Source: Pseudoalteromonas luteoviolacea | GTDB taxonomy: Bacteria; Pseudomonadota; Gammaproteobacteria; Enterobacterales; Alteromonadaceae | DNA: 64,000 nt | Reading direction: 5' to 3' | Assembly (NCBI RefSeq): GCF_001696455.1 | Contig: NZ_MAUJ01000001.1 | Location: forward strand, 806,001 to 870,000 | Made by a program: the position numbers and the translations under genes | Notes under the pieces: model-generated | Told to the model about the DNA's origin: nothing | Databases searched by the model: none | What the model saw: only the letters and a program-made list of their open reading frames with translations | Shown here: in pieces, positions 26,464 to 34,127 of the stretch | Numbering within the stretch: the stretch's first letter is position 1 | Layout: the number at the start of each line of letters is the position of its first letter

Positions 26464-28410
26464 TTAGAACTTTTCTACTTTTACATCGATCCACGCACTT
26501 GCAGAATCCTCTAGCCCACCTTTGGCGATAGGCGTGATCCTAAATCCATTCCATGGATCAGTGAAGCTTTTACCAATAGCAAGTTCGGCATCAGTTTCAT
26601 CTTCTTGCGCCCAGCGAGAGTTGTCTTTTGAATTAGGAGTCATGTCCAACAGCGCTGATCTATGGTTCCAAAAAGAAGGCTGCGGCTCATTTTCCATGTA
26701 ACCTTTGATATTGACTAAAACACCGTTTTTAGTGTTCGTGTTATACCTATCATTGGTAGTTCGGTACTCAAGCCAATAGGTATAATTTCCATTACCAGAT
26801 TTGAGTCGAAGACCGATACTGCCAGGTGCATTTGTTCCAGCTGATGAACCGTGGTCAAAAGCGTAAATGCGGTATGTGCCAGAAGACGATATGAGCGGTA
26901 CTTCTTCATCTGTTAACCAGCCTTTAAAGTAGCTCTTATACATCAGGTTGTACTCTTCTAGCGTATGAGCGCCCATGCCCATCATGGCATGTGGGTTGCC
27001 ATAATTGCGAATTGAATCATTACCTGAATTAATGACATGATTACCGGCCTCAACCGACATGGAGTGGCGCAGGCCCATTGCATGCCCCATTTCATGTGCA
27101 ATGGTACCAGGCTTGTGGTGATAGAGTTGAATAAACGGAGGGCCTGCTTGGGAGTTGATAGTCGAAACTTGTGGTGACGCCATCATGACGAGATTGGCCT
27201 CTCCGGGGAAGTTCATATCAACACCAGCTTGTGCAATTTTATCAGCATACAATTGGTGCCATGCTTTTGTATCTGCATCATATTTCGATTTGGGCTCATT
27301 GATGTATATTTCTGGTTTTATCTCCCATGTAACGTTGAAACGGCCATACGACTGCTCGGCATAGTATTGTTTCACCGTTTGCATATCGGCATTGATTTGC
27401 TCTATAGACCAAGGTAACGGAGTGCCATTAAAGCTAAACGGAAAGATGATTACGTTCACATGTGAAAACTCGTACGCAACATTACCTGGGTCAATAGGGC
27501 CGGGCTCTTTTCTGCAGCTTGTCGCCCCAAGGTCTGCAACAATCGTTGCGCCCTTAAAAAGACCGCGCATAACAATGTTGGTCCAGTATTTGGTTGGGTT
27601 GGTGATGACAACACACTCGGTATTGCCAACATGTTTGGAGCGTATACTGTCGTCGCCCGGTCGTGGGTAGCCACCTTCACCATTACGGGCCTCAAGAGTT
27701 AGGTTACCTTGACCATAAGAAGTGGTGATAGCAACACTTCCTGCTGTGTCAGCGCCAGGCACCGAAAAGCTTTGGAACTGAGAGGAAGACTTGACGCAAA
27801 CAGGCACGCTGTCAGCTAATGCGGATTGTTCAGCGGGTGGCTGGCTTAGACACATATCTTCAAGTTGTGACGTATCTCGCGGTTTAATGTGGACAGAGTA
27901 ATCCTCCACTTCGCCTGCGTTAAAGTTTTCGCATGCATTAGCGACGGGGGAGTTGTATTTCATCGCAATACGCATTCTAGAAGTGACACCTTCAGCAGAG
28001 GTGGGGATATCCAAAGTGGTTGTTAATGCAGTTCGACTGCTGCCAGAACCAACAAGCTCATCTATATCACTGAAGTCACCGTCATTATTGAGGTCAATGA
28101 ATACGCTCCAATATTCTGTATAGGCATTATTTACAAAACCGGGTGTGAGGGTGATTTGGTTTTGTCCAACACTCAGCTCAGCGGTTAGATTGGTAAAATC
28201 GGTATACGCGGATTGCCCAGCAGATAGGTTATTGATACCCGCAGTAGAGACGCCGGCAATATGCTCATAATTACCCCCTCCAGAACTTTCGCAATAGTTG
28301 GTGTTTAAAGGCGAAACTTCATCTTGTGCTTGTAGTTGAGTGCATGTGAGTACACTGGGCAGCAAGCAAGACCCCATTAATAACAGCTTTTTAGTACGTT
28401 TAATTTTCAC
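26464..28410 (-). CDS. Secreted metzincin-type metalloprotease with GEVED and PPC-like domains
   Basis: Predicted extracellular protease of 648 residues. It has a signal peptide ending about residue 28 (LQA), a GEVED domain (about 85-176; GEVED at 166-170, with DLNNDGDFSD), a PPC-like beta domain (about 200-297) and a zinc metallopeptidase domain. The zinc site is HEMGHAMGLRH at 439-449 and a Met-turn candidate, HAMMGMG, lies near 475. A C-terminal beta-rich region (about 520-648) is unassigned. The GEVED and PPC domains come before the protease domain rather than after, which is the less common order. Alone in its transcription unit. M6-like is the nearest family I can suggest. Confidence 0.85.
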   Translation of the reverse strand: MKIKRTKKLLLMGSCLLPSVLTCTQLQAQDEVSPLNTNYCESSGGGNYEHIAGVSTAGINNLSAGQSAYTDFTNLTAELSVGQNQITLTPGFVNNAYTEYWSVFIDLNNDGDFSDIDELVGSGSSRTALTTTLDIPTSAEGVTSRMRIAMKYNSPVANACENFNAGEVEDYSVHIKPRDTSQLEDMCLSQPPAEQSALADSVPVCVKSSSQFQSFSVPGADTAGSVAITTSYGQGNLTLEARNGEGGYPRPGDDSIRSKHVGNTECVVITNPTKYWTNIVMRGLFKGATIVADLGATSCRKEPGPIDPGNVAYEFSHVNVIIFPFSFNGTPLPWSIEQINADMQTVKQYYAEQSYGRFNVTWEIKPEIYINEPKSKYDADTKAWHQLYADKIAQAGVDMNFPGEANLVMMASPQVSTINSQAGPPFIQLYHHKPGTIAHEMGHAMGLRHSMSVEAGNHVINSGNDSIRNYGNPHAMMGMGAHTLEEYNLMYKSYFKGWLTDEEVPLISSSGTYRIYAFDHGSSAGTNAPGSIGLRLKSGNGNYTYWLEYRTTNDRYNTNTKNGVLVNIKGYMENEPQPSFWNHRSALLDMTPNSKDNSRWAQEDETDAELAIGKSFTDPWNGFRITPIAKGGLEDSASAWIDVKVEKF

Positions 28411-28893
28411 TTTACATGTTCTCCAAATTGTGAGGACGCATGCCTATTTAGGCAATTATCTTCTGGTAAATAAGACCAAAATGGTCACAAAGATTTCATT
28501 AAATCTCCGTATTCCATTAACGATCTTTTGAATTAAATGTATATTGTATGCAATAATTGTAAAGGTGAAATTATCTCATATTTATCTAAAATGGGTAAAA
28601 AGTGAACGTAATTATCTGATTTAGATGTTTTTATTGGATTAAATAATTGTTTTTTTATATGTATATGTCTTTTTGGAATACTTGAGAGGCACTGAAAAGT
28701 GGTTAGTTGCGCAAATTCTCTATTATGATTATTTCTGTTCCAATTTAAGTTCGATACATCATTGTTTTATATAGTTAAATAAAAATAGGTGATGGCAGGT
28801 GTATTAAGAGCACAATTCATAAATACTAGGGAGTTTAGCCGAAGGGCAAATCGCCTGTTCGTTAAATCGAAGCGTCATTGCCATTGCAGAAGA
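28411..28893. other. Gene-free AT-rich stretch
   Basis: About 480 bases between the start of the metzincin gene and the end of the response regulator gene, both on the minus strand. It must hold the protease promoter near its left end. I see no RNA gene, repeat or credible small ORF. Confidence 0.6.
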
Positions 28894-29877
28894 TTAAAAA
28901 AACACCAGATCATCGTTGTCGTCACTAAGATCTTTGTCTTTAGTAATGGCTGCTAGATCATCCACCAACTCATTGAGTAGTGCCATGCTTTTGTCGTCTT
29001 GGTGGGTATGGGTGTGTTCTTTAATTTCGTTAATAATGGTATTCATATGATGCAATTTCGCAATTTCATTTAGGCGAATATCAATTGCTTCTACTACATA
29101 ATGGAATATGTCAATCAAAGAGCCTTTACTGTAGCTATCTGTGGGCATATTTTTAACAATGAGCTCTGCTTGTTGGTATTTAAAAAAGGTGGATTGACCA
29201 AAAGATTGTACATTCGCTGTGTTCACCTCTAATTCGTCAAAAAGCTCGAGTTCCATCTCACATATCGCTTCATCATTATTTTTAAAATGATATTCCGTCC
29301 CATCGGTGAGTTTTAGCCGCGCGACATAGTCCAGCTCCCAACTTTCCATCAATGAAGCTAAGAAGCCTGAAAATTTACTGATATCATTTAAATTTAGGCA
29401 TTGCCGATAAAAGTGGATGAGGGCATTATTGTCAAGCTGGGTACGAAATGTCCGGTCTGTTTGCAATTGAGAGTCTTTTTTTGCGTGCTTTAAAGCCCGT
29501 AATCTTTTTGCTTGATAATCTAGTAAGCTATCTAACTTTAACTTAAGTAGTTGCTGAGGAATATCTTTTGGAATATAGTTTTCTGCACCTGCTTCAAAGG
29601 CCCTCAGCCGCCATTCCAGCTCAGTTTCACCACTTAAGAATACTGTAATTGTTTCATCCTTTTTAGGGGTATTGATAAGGCGACAAAACTCAATGCTATC
29701 CCCATCAGGTAAATACAAATCGAGTAAATAAATATCAAATTGATGGTCTTTTAATGCTACTTCAGCCTCGTTAAGGTTGGTACACCACGTAAAGTCAGCC
29801 TTATCTTTACCCAATAGCTGAACGAGTTGTGCGTAGATTGGATTATCTTCGACGAGCAATACTTTAAACTTTTTCAT
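28894..29877 (-). CDS. Response regulator with an uncharacterised C-terminal domain
   Basis: The N-terminal receiver (1-120) is complete: acidic pair ED at 10-11, phosphoacceptor Asp near 53 in LLDLYLPDG, SGE near 83 and the conserved Lys in YIPKD near 105. The remaining ~200 residues are acidic and mostly helical, with a middle segment (NALIHFYRQCLNLNDISKFSGFLASLMESWELDYVARLKL in pattern, not DNA-binding) that looks like a sensor or docking module. It ends in an Asp-rich tail. No HTH, GGDEF, EAL or kinase domain is recognised. No histidine kinase is adjacent, so it is an orphan. Confidence 0.85.
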   Translation of the reverse strand: MKKFKVLLVEDNPIYAQLVQLLGKDKADFTWCTNLNEAEVALKDHQFDIYLLDLYLPDGDSIEFCRLINTPKKDETITVFLSGETELEWRLRAFEAGAENYIPKDIPQQLLKLKLDSLLDYQAKRLRALKHAKKDSQLQTDRTFRTQLDNNALIHFYRQCLNLNDISKFSGFLASLMESWELDYVARLKLTDGTEYHFKNNDEAICEMELELFDELEVNTANVQSFGQSTFFKYQQAELIVKNMPTDSYSKGSLIDIFHYVVEAIDIRLNEIAKLHHMNTIINEIKEHTHTHQDDKSMALLNELVDDLAAITKDKDLSDDNDDLVFF

Positions 29878-30093
29878 GGTGAGCCGCTTATCTATTCAAA
29901 CAAACTGTTCTAAACAGTCGATGCTGATTTATAAGTATGTCCTTTAGTGCCTCAAACGCAATTTTTTAAAAGGATTCTAGCAAGGGCGTGGCAAATCGTC
30001 TTAAGGAGAATAGAGTGGAGATATTAAATTACGCTAGACAATTGTACCCCTACTAGCTATTTTAAAAATGTGTAGATAACAGGGGAAAGTTAT

Positions 30094-30441
30094 ATGAGAC
30101 CACTTATAGCATTACTATGTGTTGCTTCTTCCGATGGGCTGGCTTTCGAGGAAACGTTAGATTTTAGTGAGAGAGTGATTATTCCAGAAGTTAAAACGGT
30201 GTCTGTTTCGAATTATACACGCACTCAATTTGACGAAGCGCAGACGTTGCGAAGTAACTCAGTGGGAGCAGGGAATATTGGTAAAATTTATTCAATATTG
30301 ACTCCTGATGAAAAGATTCAATACAAATATGAAAAAGGAATTTTATCTACCACAGTGACATTTGACCAATATTACACGGTCAGTGCACCAGTGAAAAAGT
30401 CACGTAAAAACACAACTCAATATATTTTCTGGGGTAAGTAG
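30094..30441 (+). CDS. Small exported hypothetical protein
   Basis: 115 residues; the first ~18 are moderately hydrophobic and end LA, so export is likely. The rest is polar with several Tyr/Thr-rich strands (TRTQFDEAQTLRSNSVGAGNIGK, then TVTFDQYYTVSAPVKK). I do not recognise the family. A strong ribosome site (GGGGAAAG) sits nine bases before the ATG, supporting that it is a gene. It ends just before a convergent gene with a shared hairpin. Confidence 0.6.
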   Translation: MRPLIALLCVASSDGLAFEETLDFSERVIIPEVKTVSVSNYTRTQFDEAQTLRSNSVGAGNIGKIYSILTPDEKIQYKYEKGILSTTVTFDQYYTVSAPVKKSRKNTTQYIFWGK

Positions 30442-30453
30442 GGCAATAAAAAT

Positions 30454-30490
30454 GCGATATGCTGTTAAGGCCAGTTAAGCAGCATATCGC
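30454..30490 (-). terminator. Hairpin terminator shared by convergent genes
   Basis: GCGATATGCTG and CAGCATATCGC form a perfect 11-base stem, extended by TTAA/TTAA inside. On the minus strand ATTTTTATT follows, so it terminates the Calx-beta gene. Confidence 0.85.
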
Positions 30491-30518
30491 GAAAGTGGTA
30501 CTTATTGAGTTTTAGTTT

Positions 30519-32024
30519 TTAATTACAGCCTTTTTGAATTGTTGTAGTCCACACTCTCACTACAAAGTCATTGTAGTCGGCATCATTTTGGTCTTCCCAG
30601 AATTGCTTGTCTCCGTAGACTCTATAGTTGCCAGTTAAGTGGTTTGCATTGCCATTGACCGCTAGGACGTAATTGTAGCTGTGGCCTTGCAATACGTCGT
30701 AGCTACCAGAGCCGCCGTACTCGTCAAGTAGTTTCACGTAACTACCGTTGACTGTTACACCCCAATCGTTGTTATAACCGGCGCTTTCGCTCACAAACTG
30801 GTAGTTAATACGCGTATAATTATCAGGTGTACAAGCTGGGTCATTGTCTATGATTGTGCCAAGTGCCGAAGCCGTGCCAGTAGCATTTTGATCTGCACTT
30901 GCATTAAGGGTAAAGGTTTCGTCCCCTTCGTGATCCTGATCATCCACCGCGTCGATAAATACGTTCGCCGAAGTATCACCACTAGGTATAGTCAATGTGG
31001 ATTGGCCTAGACTGTAATCGCTGCTGTCTGTGGTACCATCTGTTATGCTCAAATCGATGGTGACGTCTTGGTAATAACTATTACTCAAAGTCACTTGATA
31101 CTCCAACTTACCTGCCTCTAAAGCAGAGTCTGTAACCGCTTCTAACGTAATAGAGGGAAGTGGATCAGTTTCGCATGTTGGAGTTGTATAACAGGCAACT
31201 TCTTTGTCTGTATTTGAAGCTAAGTCATTTATTCGAACAGGGACTGTCGCTAATAAGCACGTATTACCTGATTGAGGGTTAAGTTTATAGAGTTTTGACT
31301 TATTTACGTGCCCATAGTCATTAATCAGTGTGCGGCTTACGACTATTTCACCACTTTGGTTTAATGCAGCTCCAGTAGCTGCAGTCAGCGAGTGGTTTGC
31401 AAGCTTGGTCACGCCATATGTCGTTTTATCAATTTGATACACTGCGCGACTTGTGATCAAGTACCAATTGCCATTTTGGATGACTAAGTCACCTCTGAAT
31501 TTACCTTTTAGTGAGCCAAGCGCGCCTAGCTCAATGGTAGTCCCTGAGTTTTTATCGATTTGATAGAGTTTTTTAAAGTCTGTGCCAATTAATGCATCAC
31601 GTTCAGCGTCATAAACGAGGCTTAATACTTGTGTTGTGCGCCCAACGATAGTGTGTGTATCCGTATTAAAATCATAGTACGCAAGGCGAATATACTTAAA
31701 GCGATTACCTTCGATAGGCAAGTGTTCTTTTTGTTCTGCCGTCAAACTTAAATGGCTAGTATCTACTTCGTACTCAATTGGACGTGGAGCCGAGATGTAA
31801 TACATGCGTTTATTGGTGTTATCATAGGCGAGAGCTGATGAACTGAATTCTGCGAGTGTTTGTGCAAAAGCACTGTCGGTTTGTTCATTGAGGCCAAAAA
31901 GAATGCCTACATCTCCTCGCCCAGCATTTATACCATACAATTCACCGCTACAGGTGTTGGCGAGGCTAAGCGGTGAAAACGACGCTGTTACTAGAGTTAA
32001 TAAAGTGAGTGATGTTTTAAGCAT
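30519..32024 (-). CDS. Secreted protein with beta-propeller-like, Calx-beta and DUF4114-like domains
   Basis: 501 residues from the ATG at 32024 (an upstream in-frame start would precede the signal peptide by 16 residues). A signal peptide ends about SLA(N). Residues ~25-295 are repeat-rich and read like propeller blades (LYGINAGRGD, ALAYDNTNKRMYYIS, LYQIDKNSGTT, VYQIDKTTYGVT, LYKLNPQSGNT). A Calx-beta domain follows (about 305-400; TIPSGDTSANVFIDAVDD, DHEGDETFTL). The C-terminus holds FWEDQNDADYNDFVVRV, the calcium-binding pattern of DUF4114. Likely an extracellular calcium-stabilised adhesin or structural protein; no enzyme domain. Confidence 0.75.
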   Translation of the reverse strand: MLKTSLTLLTLVTASFSPLSLANTCSGELYGINAGRGDVGILFGLNEQTDSAFAQTLAEFSSSALAYDNTNKRMYYISAPRPIEYEVDTSHLSLTAEQKEHLPIEGNRFKYIRLAYYDFNTDTHTIVGRTTQVLSLVYDAERDALIGTDFKKLYQIDKNSGTTIELGALGSLKGKFRGDLVIQNGNWYLITSRAVYQIDKTTYGVTKLANHSLTAATGAALNQSGEIVVSRTLINDYGHVNKSKLYKLNPQSGNTCLLATVPVRINDLASNTDKEVACYTTPTCETDPLPSITLEAVTDSALEAGKLEYQVTLSNSYYQDVTIDLSITDGTTDSSDYSLGQSTLTIPSGDTSANVFIDAVDDQDHEGDETFTLNASADQNATGTASALGTIIDNDPACTPDNYTRINYQFVSESAGYNNDWGVTVNGSYVKLLDEYGGSGSYDVLQGHSYNYVLAVNGNANHLTGNYRVYGDKQFWEDQNDADYNDFVVRVWTTTIQKGCN

Positions 32025-32228
32025 GGTAACAAACTCTGGTCGGGTTATCCTAATTAAGCTAACACAACACAAAGTAATGACACATCGACTTCCGATGTAG
32101 GATGTGAACTCTTAATCCTTCGAGACAGGCGCTTCCATTATTATCTTTGCAATCTCATTCTATTATTCTCCCATATGAACAAAATTGCAACAATAAATTA
32201 GTACAAATGGATTAAATATGACGATGAG

Positions 32229-32459
32229 TTACGCGTTTTTCTGCGATTCCAAGTAGTTAGGAAGTAACTCTTCAACAATTTTTTTTGCAGGAATGGTGTA
32301 ACGCACGCCATTGAACATGACAGATGTGTGTTCTTCGATACCAGTGATACCTGTTAATGTCCAACCTTCACCTTTTTCTGTGCATAGCACCTTAGTCGTC
32401 GGGGGAATAACGGTAAATTCAGCATTATTTTCGGTCATATTTTTATCTTCACTGGACAT
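32229..32459 (-). CDS. Small hypothetical protein
   Basis: 76 residues from ATG at 32459; a second ATG at 32438 (MTENNAEF) is equally plausible as GAAG lies before it. The sequence (TKVLCTEKGEGWTLTGITGIEEHTSVMFNGVRYTIPAKKIVEELL) is compact, with mixed strands and one terminal helix. I do not recognise the family. Divergent from the acetyltransferase gene. Confidence 0.55.
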   Translation of the reverse strand: MSSEDKNMTENNAEFTVIPPTTKVLCTEKGEGWTLTGITGIEEHTSVMFNGVRYTIPAKKIVEELLPNYLESQKNA

Positions 32460-32516
32460 TCTTATAAGATTGGGTAGTTTATACCAAAATAATAAAAAAT
32501 CGACCAAATTGATGAA

Positions 32517-33026
32517 ATGGAATTACTGACACCAAGGCTTTCATTACGCTTGGTTAATTATCGAGACAGCCAAGCTTTATATGACATCTTAAATGATCCG
32601 AAAGTCGCCCATTTTAATGATTATGGCAGCGTGGTGACCATGCAAGATATCAAAGCAATGATACAAAGCGACCTTGATCTCTTTTATCAGGGTGTTGGTG
32701 TGCGCATGATGTTAATTAAAGAAGGGGTTAAAATAGGCTCTATCGGCTTATTTGATTACTGTGACAGTACGTCGAGAATATATATCGGTTATGAGCTGGC
32801 ACCACAATATTGGAATCAAGGATATATGAGAGAAGCAGCGAACTGTTTACTCAGCTCGATAAACTTGGTGCTACCTAAAGCCTTAGTGGAGGAGGTGAGG
32901 GCTAAAGTTTCTTCGCAGAATATCCGTAGTGTAAACCTGTTAACGCACCTTGGATTCGAAAAAAGGCACAGTGAATATCGACTATGCCTATACATGTCAA
33001 GCAGCCAGATGCTGGCTAACCATTAA
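32517..33026 (+). CDS. GNAT-family N-acetyltransferase (RimJ/RimL type)
   Basis: Acetyl-CoA dependent transferase of 169 residues; target unknown, possibly a protein N-terminus or small amine. The N-terminal MELLTPRLSLRLVNYRDSQAL and the middle GYELAPQYWNQGYMREAANCLL (acetyl-CoA loop, a variant of Q/RxxGxG/A) and VSSQNIRSVNLLTHLGFEKR are typical of RimJ/RimL-like proteins. The stop overlaps the stop of the convergent lipoprotein gene by four bases. Confidence 0.88.
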   Translation: MELLTPRLSLRLVNYRDSQALYDILNDPKVAHFNDYGSVVTMQDIKAMIQSDLDLFYQGVGVRMMLIKEGVKIGSIGLFDYCDSTSRIYIGYELAPQYWNQGYMREAANCLLSSINLVLPKALVEEVRAKVSSQNIRSVNLLTHLGFEKRHSEYRLCLYMSSSQMLANH

Positions 33027-33268
33027 ATCCCTTTTTTGCTAAAAAGAGTCACTCGATCAGAAACAAGTGTGACAGTGATGTTTTTGCTTTCATCACCCCA
33101 AACACAATTTGTGTGTAATGTTTTTTCTTCGCATGAGTCAGCTGAGCCTAAAACTTGCTCTAACTCGGCTTTCTCCATCCCAACAGAGATCTTTTCGTAA
33201 TTTTCTATAGTCACCTTTGAACAAGCAGTTAAGCTCAGCAATGCTGCAATCGTTAAAAGTTTTTTCAT
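33023..33268 (-). CDS. Small DUF3862/SmpA-like lipoprotein
   Basis: 81 residues with a lipobox LTAC (Cys near 16) and the pattern VTIENYEKISVGMEKAELEQVLGSADSC, the repeat found in BamE-like and DUF3862 lipoproteins. Outer-membrane or periplasmic anchoring is likely. It follows csiV by 13 bases and is probably the last gene of the aguA-aguB-mfd-csiV unit. Confidence 0.75.
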   Translation of the reverse strand: MKKLLTIAALLSLTACSKVTIENYEKISVGMEKAELEQVLGSADSCEEKTLHTNCVWGDESKNITVTLVSDRVTLFSKKGI

Positions 33269-33281
33269 TTTGGTTATCCTA

Positions 33282-34127
33282 TTAATGTTTAAATTTCCTA
33301 ATTTGGAAAATAATGCCCATCTTCGGGTGATCTAAATAATGAATGTCTCCACTGTAGACTCGGGTAAATTGAGACATTCTAGCGGATTCCAATTCGCCTT
33401 CATCGGTTAGATATCGATAGTCAAAATTGCTTGTGACATACAAGTAATGACGAATATGAATTTTGATGGTCCCATCTAATTCCCACAGGTCTTCCCCTTG
33501 GGTTTTTATGGCGCGTTGTGGTGCTGAACTAAGCAAGCTAATAAAGCTGTCGTTTTGACCACCTTCAACATATTTGTAACTAGCCGGTTGTTCAAACTTC
33601 ATGCCTCCATAAACGACAACATTGGGTGCACGTTTTTTACTCTGATCTGGGAATCGCCAGCCTGTATGCAAAATTGGATTTTTACCTTGTCGCTCAAGTT
33701 TGTTTCTAATTGCATTAAACCTAAGCTGCTCAGGTGCAAGAAGATACATTGATTGCATATGATCCAGTGGCTCACTGACAGGAATAACAGGTAATTTCTC
33801 ATAACGCTCAACATAATTAATGTTGTCATCACAATACCAAGAGCTTTGCTGTCGAGTGAACCTTTCTGTTACTGAGCGAGGGTCGTACTTCACATCGCCA
33901 GACAAACAGGCTTGGTGACCGACGTTGTTATACCCCTTAGTCAGTAAGTCAAGGCGCTTTTCTCTTGGGATTGGCCCTGTTTCAATGGAAAAGTCTTCGC
34001 GAATTTCTGCGCCTTCTTTTTGTGAAAAGGCGATTAGTTCAACCTCAAACCAACGCACCGCAAATGCTGGCGTAGCTGTTATACCCAACGTACCTAAAAG
34101 AATTGCTTTTAGTACCAATTGCTTCAT
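33282..34127 (-). CDS. csiV: CsiV-like peptidoglycan-binding periplasmic protein
   Basis: 281 residues with a signal peptide ending FA(V) near residue 23. The opening VRWFEVELIAFSQKEG and closing MGIIFQIRKFKH agree with the CsiV family; in Vibrio cholerae CsiV is a peptidoglycan-associated protein needed for normal cell shape under D-amino-acid stress. Its start overlaps the mfd stop (ATGA), an arrangement seen in other gammaproteobacteria, and it is therefore probably translated with mfd. The function here is by family only. Confidence 0.85.
   Translation of the reverse strand: MKQLVLKAILLGTLGITATPAFAVRWFEVELIAFSQKEGAEIREDFSIETGPIPREKRLDLLTKGYNNVGHQACLSGDVKYDPRSVTERFTRQQSSWYCDDNINYVERYEKLPVIPVSEPLDHMQSMYLLAPEQLRFNAIRNKLERQGKNPILHTGWRFPDQSKKRAPNVVVYGGMKFEQPASYKYVEGGQNDSFISLLSSAPQRAIKTQGEDLWELDGTIKIHIRHYLYVTSNFDYRYLTDEGELESARMSQFTRVYSGDIHYLDHPKMGIIFQIRKFKH

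Noticed and set aside
22901..33030. Genomic island covering the accessory stretch
   Set aside because: No integrase, tRNA target, direct repeats or clear compositional shift is visible.
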